The notes beneath the pieces are model-generated. The model ran no database searches, was not told where the DNA came from, and worked only from the letters and a program-made list of their open reading frames with translations. The position numbers and the translations under genes were made by a program. 64,000 nucleotides of DNA. Origin: Phymatolithon calcareum. Taxonomy: Eukaryota > Rhodophyta > Florideophyceae > Hapalidiales. The stretch spans positions 992,001 to 1,056,000 of the forward strand of contig OZ345353.1 of NCBI GenBank assembly GCA_977006965.1, read 5' to 3'. Each line of letters starts with the position of its first letter. Within the stretch, counting starts at the first letter, position 1. This document shows positions 30,640 through 41,149 of the stretch, one piece after another.

Positions 30640-32000
30640 AATGTATGCATATTGGACGTAGATGTTCGTCTGACGACCTAGTTCAATTTAATTTTGCGGA
30701 TGACACCAGATTCCACGCCACCGGCAGCACTTGGGACGATGTCATCTCAAATCTCAATGAGGCCGCCCAGATACTTTCCAGTTTATTCGGCCGTTTGGGA
30801 ACCAAGGTGAAAGCTCGAAAGACAAGGTGCTAGGATTTGCTGCAGGCGGACGATCACAGCAGGAAATTGTTGATGGTATCATCAATATCAATGTCGAGGC
30901 AATCGACGCAGTTGCGGTACATAAGTTCCTCGGGGTTCATTTCGATCAACGAATGAGCTTCAAAGTGCACTGCCGGAAAACGAGCCAGAATCTCCGGCCG
31001 AAGACCCGTTTCAACCGAGCGCAGAGAGGAACGTGTCAGGGCGCAGAATCACCGACACGGGAAGCATTCCACAAGACCTATTGCGAGCCAACCGCACTGA
31101 ACGGTGCATCTGCTTTCGCTATACAAGTTTTCGACTCACACATCAAACAAGTACCAGTGGTACGGATCGAAGTTGTTGGAGCTACCAGCGCCTAAGGAAT
31201 TCACTAAGTTTAGGTCACTGACTGGGATGGGTGGCCTGGGAGGTATTGGAGAGATGGACGCTACTCTTTTCATGGACAAAGCACTTTGATTACTCCAGTG
31301 GCTCGTACAACCCACACAAGTGTGTTGAACTTGAGGCGCAGAGCTGGATCGTGGCGGGACTCGAGCATATATCATCTGGCGGAGAAATGGGTCCTCGCAC
31401 TGCGACGCAACTGACTTCACTCGCCAATCCAGAAGGACCACTCAAGTAACAGGTCTTTCACTTTCATGACTCCTATTTCGTTGGAGGATAATAGAGAGGA
31501 GAAGTGCACCGCGGCAAAATCTTTTACTTTGGCGTGCAATGCAACGCAACCAACGGATATCGCAATGTGGATGGACGGAAGTGTGGGAGAAGAACCTTAA
31601 GAACTTGTCTGCAACCTGAATCATGGAGAACGAGTCTCCGTGAAATGAGATGAAGGATAGTGCACTGCGAAGTTGAGAAAATTCAACCCCACTCAGTACC
31701 AGAACAGCTAAGCTGCGAAACGGTTTGCGTCTTGAAAAGGCAACGGCCCAGACCGCCTCGAAACAGCGCCTTATCGTGTTCGACGAAGATGTTGACACTC
31801 GAAATGCATCGTACCCTTCCGTTCCAGGTCGGCGGAGCTGGGTTTTTGGTTTTGTGCGACGAAGAAGCTGAGGTGGAAACATCTCTGTCTTCTGAGACTG
31901 CTGGCTCTTCATACGACGCAGAGGCATTTGCGGTCATGTAAACGTTTCAGGCAGTGTCTAATATACAGCTTTAGCGCTTCAGTACCATCAGATGGTTCAC
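30640..32000 (+). pseudogene. LINE-H (Jockey/R1-like) reverse-transcriptase remnant
   Basis: The plus strand encodes the RT motif NFADDTRFHATGSTWDDVIS (FADD catalytic core), KVKARKT, then in another frame VHKFLGVHFDQRMSFKVHCR, the LGV.D..L.F..H motif of Jockey/R1-type LINEs. Multiple frame changes follow and coding similarity fades after about 31300. A 161-codon minus ORF (31442-31927) in the same stretch is probably a shadow. Confidence 0.7.
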
Positions 32001-32282
32001 TGCAACCCTTAGCATCGTAGAAGTGCTCTACAGGCAACCACGTATGTTTGGCGGTATGGTGCGGAATCAAGGGAATCTCGTAGAAAAAAGAATTTCGGGC
32101 GAGGTTCACATAGAGTGTGTTAAGATATCGAGCCACTGCGGGGTCCCAAAGAATGAAGCCACTGATGAGTCGTTTGTGGCGTTGCATCAAGCGATACCTT
32201 TCACCTGGGAAGCGCCACGATTCGCCCTGTAGAAGTAAACCAGGGACCCTACCGACGCTCCCGAAAGATCTGTACGTCTCAC
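32001..32282. other. no gene recognised
   Basis: The sequence is short and unremarkable, with no supported feature. Confidence 0.3.
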
Positions 32283-32295
32283 GGACACGTGTAGA

Positions 32296-32486
32296 AGAAG
32301 AAGGAAGGTAGATTTTTATTTAAAAGCTGCCAACACATCTGCTGACGCTTGGGGCAGTTTTCCTAGGGCCAAGAGGTTATGGCTGGATTCTGCCTATGAA
32401 AGAGTTTCTTTTCTTGTTGGTGTAACACGATTCAGTGGGGCACAAAAACCCACCTCTGGTCTCCTTCCGGACCTCGAGGGGGAAAA
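32296..32486 (-). mobile_element. SINE-B retroposon, 13-bp TSD
   Basis: The TSD GGACACGT[G/T]TAGA lies at 32283-32295 and 32487-32499. It ends TTTAAATAAAAATCTACCTTCC on the minus strand. Confidence 0.85.
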
Positions 32487-32696
32487 GGACACGTTTAGAC
32501 GTGGTACTCCACCAGCTCATAGTGAATTGGCGTCCGATTGTGACATGTGTGCACCATGGACATAGAGAGGATGAACCACGGCCTCGTGTTCAAGGTATTC
32601 CCGGCGCAAGTGCAGCGCCTCATCCTACGCTGTTCTGGTCGGGCTGCATCTCGACGAAAATTCATCCCAAGAGTGCGTAGAAAAAAAGTAGAATAT

Positions 32697-32839
32697 ATTT
32701 TTTTATTGCAATTTTTTAAAGCCCCACAGTCATACGAATATACGGGCAAGGCTTCCTCAGGTGCTACCCGCACTAGGGTGGCTCTACTCTTATGTCTGGT
32801 ATTCTACCTGAGCCCCTAGCATGTACCCGGTTGTTTCAC
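32697..32839 (-). mobile_element. short tail retroposon, 10-bp TSD AGTAGAATAT
   Basis: TSDs lie at 32687-32696 and 32840-32849. It is close in sequence and length to 6240-6380, so both began at the same internal point. This suggests a short transcribed unit rather than random truncation. Confidence 0.9.
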
Positions 32840-32849
32840 AGTAGAATAT

Positions 32850-33304
32850 CTGTTCAGGGAGAGACCCGTAGTGATACTTCAATTGTAGAACAATGAGAAC
32901 TTGCTCTAAGGTAAGTTCTGGCGTTCAATCAACGATGTCTGCAATAAAGCAAAAAAGAAGAAAAATATTTTTTTTATTTAAAAACTGTTCTAAGCCAGAA
33001 AATGATAAAAACCTGGTCATGGCAACCCGCAGCCCGCAACGAGATAAGGTAACTGATTTCACAGCCGGCACATCTGAAGATGTATGTGTCGTCTGTACGT
33101 TTCAAATCTTTTGTTTCACCTTGTTTATATGCACGTTGGCAAGTGCCTTTGCATGAAAGTGACTCCTTATCCAACTAAAGATTTAATAGCACCACTAAAG
33201 ACGGATCTGATAACTCTAACGGCAACTCTTCCATCCAACAAAATGGCTGAGGGGCTTTTGAACTACTGCAGCAACTTGGTTTACTACATAGCAGTCATAT
33301 TAAA
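32850..33304. other. no gene recognised
   Basis: Overlapping short ORFs only. Confidence 0.3.
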
Positions 33305-33470
33305 GGAAAGAAGAAGAAAGGAAGATTTCTATTCAAAAGTTACCAACGCATCTGCTGATGCTTGTGGCAACTTTCCTAGTGCCAAGAGGTTTTGGCTGGA
33401 TTCTGTCTATGGAATAGATTCTTTTTTGGCGTAACGCGATTCAGTGGGGTACAAAAACCCACCTCTGGTC
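33305..33470 (-). mobile_element. SINE-B retroposon
   Basis: It matches SINE-B from the CTTCTTCTTCTT end through CAGATGCGTTGGTAAC to the CCAGAGGTGGGTTTTTG block. No TSD is clear. Confidence 0.75.
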
Positions 33471-33619
33471 TTGCCTATTACGTGAGCTGCTTCGCAGCGT
33501 TCTCAAAAATTCATAATGTAACCGAATTTTGTCCATATGTTTCTTTTTTAATTAGAAGAAAGGGGCGCCTTTCGGTTACTGCAAGTAGCCTTATATTAGT
33601 TGGCTTCGAAATGTGACAA

Positions 33620-33865
33620 TTAGTTGCTTAAAGCCTTCAGTTACCCTCCTAATACTGTCCGGGGGCGGATTTTCATATATGTATTTCGCCTGGTCCGTAA
33701 AACAGGGATTCATAGTTTTCGACATAATCAATTATGGTGACGCTGTAGAATAGTAGACTCTAGTTCCATCGCAGTGCTTAACATGTCTTCAGGGCTAATT
33801 CTTTGCTAGATTCCTGCGCAGGGTCTCCAGGTGATGTTCTGCAGCAGTCCCAAACTGTTAAAGAT
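33620..33865 (-). mobile_element. LINE-C 3' fragment
   Basis: It is colinear with 4515-4800, including the CGTCACCATAATTGA coding piece, and diverged. Confidence 0.6.
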
Positions 33866-34326
33866 GCTGATGCATGCTGAGCTGATTCGCCCGTATCGTT
33901 TTTAAAAAAATTAAAAACAAAACGTACGAACGGAGCTGATAAAGATGAAGAAAAAATCAAACACAATAAACGCACGATTTTTGTAACAGGTTACCGAAGG
34001 GGCACTACCCTCGGATCATTTTTGGCGGGAACCGCAGGTTTTCGTGCCTCTTGAGAAAAAATTGCTTGTTAAATTTTGTATACTGCAGCAAAGTGCAACC
34101 ATGCACCATGTTCCACTTTGTTTTGACTCAGTGGCTATTAGTCGCTCTGCTGTAAAGACCAACATTGTTGCTCATTTTGCTAATAATCTAGAAACCAATT
34201 AAAATTCCGATATTCTTGCTAATAATCTAGAAAACAATTAAAATTCCGATATCAATAATTGATTGGTTTCAGAATTTTTCGCAAAATGAGTAACAAAGTC
34301 AGTTTTCGCACAAAGTCAACGGTTCT
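33866..34326. other. AT-rich upstream region
   Basis: It has no gene. A direct repeat of TTGCTAATAATCTAGAAA with AACAATTAAAATTCCGATAT lies at about 34176-34255. It may hold the promoter of the gene at 34461. Confidence 0.4.
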
Positions 34327-34336
34327 TATAATATAA
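34327..34336 (+). promoter_or_regulatory. TATA-like element
   Basis: TATAATATAA sits about 125 bp before the ATG at 34461 and 25 bp before another ATG at 34361. Confidence 0.35.
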
Positions 34337-34460
34337 GTTTGGGGAGGCAAGTCCAGAAATATGATAAAGCGGTTAGCGGCGCACAAGACGACGGCCACCG
34401 CGAGCAAGCATAGAGGGCCTGTGAAAACGGCAGTGAATCAATTCACTTGGGCTGATACGG

Positions 34461-34994
34461 ATGAGGAAACGTGTGCTCTTCGCAAGGCGCAAGTTCATAA
34501 CACAAAAAGCGAAGCTTCGCTTGAACGACAGGAAAGGGCCCGTGGTCGCAAATATCAAGCACAAGTGGACATCAGAACAAGGAGACATCACTCTTGAAAA
34601 TCCTTTTACGAAGTATATCGTCACGCATGCGAGATTCTCAAACCGATGGACAATGACTCTAGACTCCCCGTCCCTGCATGATTCTGCACCTTTGATTGAT
34701 GCACACAAACCGAAATGGTACAGCGAAAGAGTTGTATTGACCATGGCGAATGAAACGTTCGAGATGATTCAGTCATCCTGGCTAGGGGGAGACGTTGAAG
34801 TCAATAGACTGGACGGAGCAGATCCGGGAAGACACAACGCATATATGCATTTGCCTAAAACAAAAGTTGGGGAGATAAAATGGAAAGGATTTTTGGGAAG
34901 CTACTTTTCCATCTCATTTGGAGAGCAACTGCCTCTCGAGCTCCCCGTGTTTTGCTACTGGATGTTTCAGATGTTTGAAAATCGCCACAAGTAG
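34461..34994 (+). CDS. hypothetical host protein, possibly tubby/LURP-one-like beta-barrel
   Basis: The ORF is 177 codons, not part of any repeat in this window, with an upstream TATA-like box and AATAAA 21 bp after the stop. A strand-rich pattern alternating hydrophobic and polar residues (NRWTMTLDSPSLHDSAPLID, then VLTMANETFEMIQSSWLGGD, ending ISFGEQLPLELPVFCYWMFQ) loosely recalls tubby-like/LURP-one barrels, which bind membranes. This is a weak resemblance. An overlapping frame from the ATG at 34361 (KTAVNQFTWADTDEETCALR) also looks coding, so a frameshift or short intron near 34450-34590 may join the two. Confidence 0.5.
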   Translation: MRKRVLFARRKFITQKAKLRLNDRKGPVVANIKHKWTSEQGDITLENPFTKYIVTHARFSNRWTMTLDSPSLHDSAPLIDAHKPKWYSERVVLTMANETFEMIQSSWLGGDVEVNRLDGADPGRHNAYMHLPKTKVGEIKWKGFLGSYFSISFGEQLPLELPVFCYWMFQMFENRHK

Positions 34995-35014
34995 TGGACT
35001 TTAGTCCAACTTGC

Positions 35015-35020
35015 AATAAA
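35015..35020 (+). promoter_or_regulatory. AATAAA polyadenylation signal
   Basis: It lies 21 bp after the TAG of the 34461 gene, just past a GGACT/AGTCC mini-hairpin. Confidence 0.45.
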
Positions 35021-35111
35021 CGACAGAGCCAAGCGCGCTCTCCACTTTTCTCCAACTTCAATCCTCGCAGCACCAACCGCTGCCAGAATGTACCAAGCAA
35101 CACACTCTCAT

Positions 35112-36345
35112 GGAGCATCTTAGAGGCCCCTAGGTGTTGCGTAACGTACACTATGTGTAGCTCATATCGACTTCTTCGTCACAAAAGGAATAACTATATC
35201 TGCGCCGAACTCTCCAGAAGACATATGGACAGGGGCTACACAACACAAGCCTCTATGTACGCGCCTTAGAAGCCCGCAAGATCTCGACCCGAGCCAATCT
35301 AAACGACCAATCAGTGTAAGAGACCGAGACGACACACAGAAGAAAAATGAAATCGAGGAACGAATGCGTACTCTCATTGAGGACCTCAAGGGAAATACCT
35401 CCCCTGAATCGGTATCGGATATCTACAGGGAGATTGTAGACCTCGGAGGAAAGTCAAGAAGAGAACCCAAGAAAAAGCCGCTCTTCGCAAGTATCACGAA
35501 GGCATGCCAGGAATCATAGACAAACGCAAAAAGTGCAGCAATACAAGAGATCTACACCAGGTATACAAGAGACTTGTTAAAACCTGGTGTGATCCGTGGA
35601 GAACCAGAAAACGCATCCCGGCACGCTACAAGTCATTTTGGAATACAGAGCTGGACAAAATGGCACTGAAGCGAAAGAAACTCTACCGGAAAGCCAGAAC
35701 ATCCCACTCACCGGAAGACTGAGGTCGTCACCACGAGTGCAAGTACCAAATCAGAACCTTGGTGGACAAGAAGAAGAAAGAGAAGTATCAAGAATACATT
35801 GCCGAGGTCGAGGAGAAAGATGGACAAGCGGCCTTAAAGCAACATGCCAAGATGGTTCCTCAAGGTGAAGCACAGACAACTCGCACTGCAGTATGCATGC
35901 GGAAGATTCCCACAGGTGTCAACAACAAGTATGGCCGAAGAATTCGGCACAAGAGCCAGAGAGCATATAGAGACCCTTGAAAGCACGCTAGCAGGGTACG
36001 ACCTAGAAGGAGAAAAACGACTAGAAGCAGAAAAGGCGCTAGATGAGCTCTTACTATTTAGCAAGACACTCAGAGAACGCATGGAGAACGAAGAAAGCCT
36101 GTATTGATTCGTAAAAGGCAAGGCAAAAAGCGATCGAGTCCAAGCACCAGCAATCCTGTAGAGGACCGAGATAGGATTACTTGAATCCTGAGTTTTCCCG
36201 CCCGCGATTCTTGTGGGCGTTTCGTGAGCTGCACAAAGTTAGGTAGTATCAGAGGAAGCCTCGCCCATATCTTCGGACGTCTGGGGCTTTTAAATAAACT
36301 TGAATAAAAAACTATGTGTAGCTCATATATCCTGTAATAAAAAAA
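35112..36345 (+). mobile_element. family-G tail split by a LINE-E insertion
   Basis: The family-G sequence at 35112-35167 resumes at 36331-36345 (ATCCTGTAATAAAAAAA), as in the unbroken copy at 12290-12385. Confidence 0.75.
35168..36312 (+). pseudogene. internally deleted LINE-E, 18-bp TSD ACTATGTGTAGCTCATAT
   Basis: Exact TSDs lie at 35150-35167 and 36313-36330. The plus strand encodes the pre-RT linker (FWNTELDKMALKRKKLYRKA, comparable to FWNKELDNLAKKRTRHYK of LINE-A), then jumps near 35850 straight to the C-terminus (KVKHRQLALQYACGRFPQVS, RMENEESLY-stop). The RT core, about 1.5 kb, is deleted; the join lies in CTCAAGGTGAAGCACAG. Because the deleted copy is bounded by one TSD, it probably retrotransposed in deleted form, or lost its core later. 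Confidence 0.88.
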
Positions 36346-36599
36346 GGAAAGAAAGAAAATCGCTCAAGTAACTCTTGACGGCGTGTGCGGTGGTATGTAC
36401 TATAGATTACCCGTGAAACTAACAGTCAGGAAAAGTTCAATTTCAATATCCTGTTCATGGTGGATTGTTTAATACATATCAATGGTATGGTCATCGATTT
36501 CTGAACGTCAGCGATACTCTCTTCCCCCCCTGCACGATATTATTGCCATCCTTTCGGTATTTTATGCATCTCCCTGCTATGCTAATTGATTTATTTTGA

Positions 36600-38520
36600 A
36601 GAGTCGAGACGCTTCAGACTACATGCATTTCCATACAGTCTTCTTCTCAGCGGTTGGGGGAAGTCCGCACACTTTTTGCATGTAATGATTCTAACACCCG
36701 ACTCAGAACGGTCACCTCGCGCGAGCCTATCTCACCCCTTCGCTACGGTCTCCGGCTTTTCTTCCACGCGGTCCAAACCAAAGAACGAGCAAGGGACTGC
36801 AAAAAGCCTTGCTCATCGCTCATCTCCGGTGCTCCGATGTCAACGTCCGAGGTTGAGCGCTGCGGCCAAAGTGCATCGATGCCGCGACGGATCTTGTCTG
36901 CGTCATAGCCACGACTCCGTGCAAATTCGCCCGTCGCCCTCACCAATTTATCCACAGCAGACTCAAGCGATGCCGCTGATGAGTCCCCAGCAAGATTGCA
37001 ACAGCCCTCCAGTCCGGGCCGCTCATGTAGCCACCGGGCATGGTCCTGAAGCGCGACGCGATTCTGGAGACCATGTATAATCTCACAATCATTGACAGCT
37101 GGCGCGCCCTCTTGCGCTGCAAGGTGTTTATGTATCGACGTTGTTGCGTTGCACACAGACGGAGAGGCATCGTTGGCCACGGCGCCGCGACGTCTGAATT
37201 GCTGTGACCCGGCATCGTTCTCGTTCGTATTTCTTGCGCTCGGGTTTGCCATGCTGCACGATATCGCCCCTTGCGCCCGAGATAGTTTTGAATTGTAGTC
37301 TCGAAGCTGTTGATTGCTCTGGCTGATCTGAGCAATCTGCCGCGTCATTTTCCCAACGCCATGCTCACTACCCGGACTCCAACATCTGTCATCTACACAT
37401 AAGTTGATTTGGACCCGTTCCATGTCCATCCGAAGAGCAAATGGATTCGCGACATTTTCTTTCGCAGGACGTATCAAAGTAGATGGAAGTTCCTTGTGGC
37501 CCCACTTTTCAGGGCTGTTCGATGTGCCCCGCTCTTTTCGCTTGTTTTTCGAGAGTTTAGGTCTCGGCTTGAAGGAATTGAACACTCTTAGGTTCGGTGC
37601 GGCCTTCTTTTGTTTTCGAAGAGGATGATGCACGTTACTTGCACCGCTCTTCTCTGAAGCCTGTTCAATGGTTTTTGGTAGCATAGAAAACTCCAAGTCG
37701 TTGCTCTGCGCGGACGGATCGTTCGGCTGGAGTGGTTTGCATCCTGACATGATGTTATTCTTGTACAACAAATGGTACAATGACTCTGTCTTTTGCTCCT
37801 CTTCTTTAGACGTACATAAGTCATACTGTTGTTTTGCGCTTCGCGAACCGATGTTTGGAGTATGAACGAGTTCTAGAGCAGCGCTCGTTAGATTGGCACT
37901 GTACTCACACAACGGTCTTGTGATGACAGACGCTCCGAGAAACTCTTGGGCAAGCCGGCGAGCTTCATCAATATATTCGAGATACTTATGGAATTTTGTG
38001 CTGGCACTGTTGATTTCCGTCATAGCCTCTTGTGTCGCTTCAGTGAAAGGGCGCATGTCTCTAAGTTTCAGCCAGGCCCCAGTGTTGTGGTTAAAAAAGA
38101 AAACCCACGTTCGTTGTTCCTTGTCTCTCCACTCAGCAGTTGTAGGGCATTGCCCGACAATCGCCGGCCACCAAGGAAAGCCTGTAACACGACCAAAAAC
38201 AACAACTCCAGGTCGGATACTCTCGCATATCAGTTCTTCCATATTTGTGCCGCGTGTGTGGCCGATGGGTACTTCAGTTGAGTGACAGCCGTAGTTTGGT
38301 TTCAAGATGCAGGTTCGAGGTGTTCGTGTTGCTCTGATGAATTTCGTTGAATCCTTGTTTTGGGCGACATGAAATGTTGTCCCTTCCAGCATGATTGTGC
38401 CAGTAATATTAACTGAAAATATTATTATTAGTGTCCAAAGCACCCGGAATGCACGTTCATGTGGGGCGACGCCCTCCGTTTTATTGGTGACAAACTGTTT
38501 AGGCATCATCACCTGTCCTG
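36600..38520 (-). repeat. PWWP duplicated unit, copy 3
   Basis: Homology with copies 1 and 2 covers the gene, about 140 bp below the stop, and the upstream part to GGCATCATCACCTGTCCTG. The downstream part ends at an LINE-A-type tail (TTGATTTATTTTGAAG, about 36587). Beyond 38525 the sequence changes to repeat K. Confidence 0.8.
36743..38512 (-). CDS. PWWP-domain protein, paralogue 3, with fused N-terminal membrane-like segment
   Basis: The ORF has 589 codons. Residues 1-98 (MMMPKQFVTN...) include a hydrophobic stretch (VLWTLIIIFSVNITGTIML) and are continuous with the PWWP domain (PWWP at residues 113-116). In paralogues 1 and 2 a TGA separates the two parts. The rest matches the family: VFFFNHNTGAWLKLRDMRPF, a basic mid-region (RKQKKAAPNLRVF) and the C-terminus SRGYDADKIRRGIDALWPQR...WTAWKKSRRP. 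A downstream start at Met91 (38242) would give a 499-residue protein equal to its paralogues. That is likely if the first part is 5' UTR or spliced. The long open frame despite sequence divergence supports function. Confidence 0.82.
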   Translation of the reverse strand: MMMPKQFVTNKTEGVAPHERAFRVLWTLIIIFSVNITGTIMLEGTTFHVAQNKDSTKFIRATRTPRTCILKPNYGCHSTEVPIGHTRGTNMEELICESIRPGVVVFGRVTGFPWWPAIVGQCPTTAEWRDKEQRTWVFFFNHNTGAWLKLRDMRPFTEATQEAMTEINSASTKFHKYLEYIDEARRLAQEFLGASVITRPLCEYSANLTSAALELVHTPNIGSRSAKQQYDLCTSKEEEQKTESLYHLLYKNNIMSGCKPLQPNDPSAQSNDLEFSMLPKTIEQASEKSGASNVHHPLRKQKKAAPNLRVFNSFKPRPKLSKNKRKERGTSNSPEKWGHKELPSTLIRPAKENVANPFALRMDMERVQINLCVDDRCWSPGSEHGVGKMTRQIAQISQSNQQLRDYNSKLSRAQGAISCSMANPSARNTNENDAGSQQFRRRGAVANDASPSVCNATTSIHKHLAAQEGAPAVNDCEIIHGLQNRVALQDHARWLHERPGLEGCCNLAGDSSAASLESAVDKLVRATGEFARSRGYDADKIRRGIDALWPQRSTSDVDIGAPEMSDEQGFLQSLARSLVWTAWKKSRRP

Positions 38521-38534
38521 TTTGTACTGGAGGC

Positions 38535-38890
38535 CATGGAGCTGCTTGAACAATTATTGTAATTATTGTAACTAAGTGGATTTACTGAAAAGCTACCGTG
38601 AGCCCCAATTGGAGGAAGCAGGCACTTTTCTAAGCGTGTAATCTAAAAGCTTATTTGCCTCAATCTGAATTACGTAGTATAATGTCAATTGCTCAAGCCA
38701 CGTCATTCTTGGCGGGTTTCTCGGGATGTGAAAAAATTATTGACGACCGAAAGAGGGCTGTTTCTCCTGCCACAAGTCTTCCAGTGAACTTCAGAACGCG
38801 TTCTTTATAAACTAATAAAAATTTGCAGACTAAAAGCCCACAGTCTTAGGAGTATACCGGCAAGGACTCCTCAGGTGCTACCCACAATAT
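38535..38890. repeat. repeat K, copy 2
   Basis: It is colinear with 9150-9306 plus 9601-9760 and lacks the SINE-B insertion. It ends in a tail-type sequence (CAGTCTTAGGAGTATACCGG, near 38830) related to LINE-E tails. Confidence 0.6.
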
Positions 38891-38929
38891 GGTAGCTCTT
38901 CTCCTATGTTTGGAGTCGACAACACGGGT

Positions 38930-39622
38930 GTCAGCGAACACGCCAAGATGAAACGAACCTCAAAAGCGACGGAATTTATCCATCGTCTTCAAGATATTGG
39001 AATGAATGACTAGGGGCTACACACAATGAAGAACATGCCAACCTACAGGACGCTCGTGCAATGTCGGTGGAAGTACGCCTTGCACCTCACCCCGTGGACG
39101 AGATCCATCCAAGCATAAATCAACCAGGCAGAAGGTTTGTTCTACTCCGCTATCCTAAGACGCTTTGCACTCCGCCTCCAAAACCAAATGAGGTCGTTTT
39201 GCAAAATAACACCCCCGGAAATCAAGAGAACACAACTGAGAGAACATTTTGCTGTGCGACTACTGAAGGAGAAACGTGAAATCAAGCAAAAGCTAAACTA
39301 AAAGGGCAAAGCCAAAGACCTTTGCTACGCAGAAAGGGATATTTCGTCCGTGTATAAGAAAGAGCGCGCCACCCCGACCGTTTTACTCAAATCGCGAAAG
39401 CACAGAATGCTGTCAGTGAAATGGCACTTCGGACGCGTCCACCCACGGAACTCCTCTTCCTATGTGGAGCACTTCGGCAAGGTTACTGAGAAGAGCCTTG
39501 TGACCCTACAGCGCAACCTCACACAACTGCAACTCTACGGAGAGACGGAGGGCGAAACAATGCAGGCGATGGACAGACTATTAGAATTAGAGAATATAAT
39601 TACGGAAGAAATGATAATGTGA
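38930..39622 (+). pseudogene. LINE-F C-terminal region
   Basis: It encodes CRWKYALHLTPWTRSIQA and NQAEGLFYS, the equivalent of PKWEYALHVTP of LINE-A, then after frameshifts KHRMLSVKWHFGRVHPRNSS and MQAMDRLLELENIITEEMIM-stop. It belongs to the same LINE group as B, C and E. Confidence 0.7.
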
Positions 39623-39726
39623 TGCGATATTCTTAGACATTGCAGCAGTAATACATGGGAAGCTGCTCTGGTGTCGGCGAACTCTGGCGTTGAGGGATTC
39701 TAAAATAAAAACTTGAAATTTCCTTC

Positions 39727-41030
39727 TATGTTTGGTCTTATGTTGGAGCCCACTGCACGTACTCATAATCATGTGCAACTGTATTTTTCGTCTCCTCGTA
39801 CACCTTTTCATTGACGAAATCCGGTGCACGAGAACGTCAAAAATAGACAGCGGTGCTGCAGCTCACAGGGACCAATGCGTTCCGGTTTCGAATAGCTCGT
39901 TTTTAAGTATAACATCATTGTTGTCAGAGCGACCAGAAAAACATCTCCCCGGAACTGTAACGAATTCCATCACGCTAAGAAGCTTGACGTAGAAACAAGA
40001 GCGGTGATCTTACAGGTCAGTATGGTGCTCAGACGACATGACATGAAGCATTTTCATAGTCCTTACACTATAACGAAAAATGACTCAACACTTACAGCTA
40101 GTTTTTTTTTGATTGGAGTTTATTTTAAAAAAGCCTCACAGTCTTACGAATATACGGGCAAGGCTTCCTCAGTTGCTACCTTCCAGTGTGTAGACCGTTG
40201 AAACCTACCGCCTTCCATAGGCGGTGGGGAAAGTTTGGAACCTGGATCGTCCTACCTACTATGTGGTGTTCTTGTGGGTTCGCAGCTGGTGTTCCCGCTA
40301 TTTGGCTTTATGTCCCGAGGGACATCTAGTTAACTTCTCGTATCTTGATTTCAGAGCAGTCCTTCTTCATTTTCCATGCACTCTATGATGGTCTTGCTGA
40401 ATAGCAAAAGCTCGTTAAGTGCTCTCTCGGTATCCGGTCTTTTGTCTTCTTTCAAGTCGTATCCTGACAGATTGTTTTCCAGCGTTGCCATATGCTGTCG
40501 AGCTCGGTTTCCAAATTTTTCCACCATGCTTGTTGTCGACACCTGCGGAAATCTTCCGCAGACGTACTGAATCGCTAATTGCCTGTGCTTCACCTTCGGG
40601 AGTTTGAGGATTGCTGGTAGCTCGCTCGTTACTTACAGCTAGTGAAAAAAGTAAGCTGACGCTTTAAACCAGCGTACCATTCCTGGAAGCCTCTCGCTCT
40701 ACAATCGCAGCAAGGGATCCGCAGCAGAAATTTGCCCAGTTTTGTTCGAGCGCTTTGGAAAATCTGTTGAGTTCTAAATTACAAATATGTACCATGCGAA
40801 TGTTCAACCAAGAAAGACCTTGTCCGTGGCCCTACGGCCTCCGCAAACTTTCCCCAAGCGTCTGCAGACGCATTGGTAACTTTTAAATAAAGTTCACAAT
40901 CCTTTCACTTTCTCGCAACGCTATGAAGGTGTGCACGACTGCATCATGTGGCAAAAAGGAGCCGGTAGCCGCACGTCACTAGGACTTAAGTTCATAGCTT
41001 TGTGACAGCAGTTGGTGGGCTGTACAATAA
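39727..41030 (+). repeat. R repeat, copy 2
   Basis: It is homologous to copies at 10897-12055 and 22070-22560 (minus). It lacks the two insertions of copy 1 and instead carries a LINE-E insertion at 40103-40630. Peptide scraps include KLDVETRAVILQVSMVLRR. Confidence 0.7.
40103..40630 (-). mobile_element. LINE-E-like 3' fragment, 13-bp TSD ACTTACAGCTAGT
   Basis: TSDs lie at 40090-40102 and 40631-40643. The minus strand encodes KHRQLAIQYVCGRFPQVSTT and ERALNELLLFSKTIIECMEN, then a tail equal to the 9860-10032 insertion. The site is empty in R copy 1. Confidence 0.92.
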
Positions 41031-41149
41031 ACGCCTTTACAGTGATGGGGATCGAGGTGGAGCGGCAAGAATTGTTCGTGATCTTATTGAACTTTCAAAA
41101 ATATCTGCTATCGGAGAATATTCTTGAACTAGGAGAATTCTGAGTTACT

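Noticed and set aside
31442-31927. 161-codon minus-strand ORF
   Set aside because: It lies opposite the trailing part of a plus-strand LINE remnant, is rich in S/R/L and has no recognisable domain; probably a shadow.
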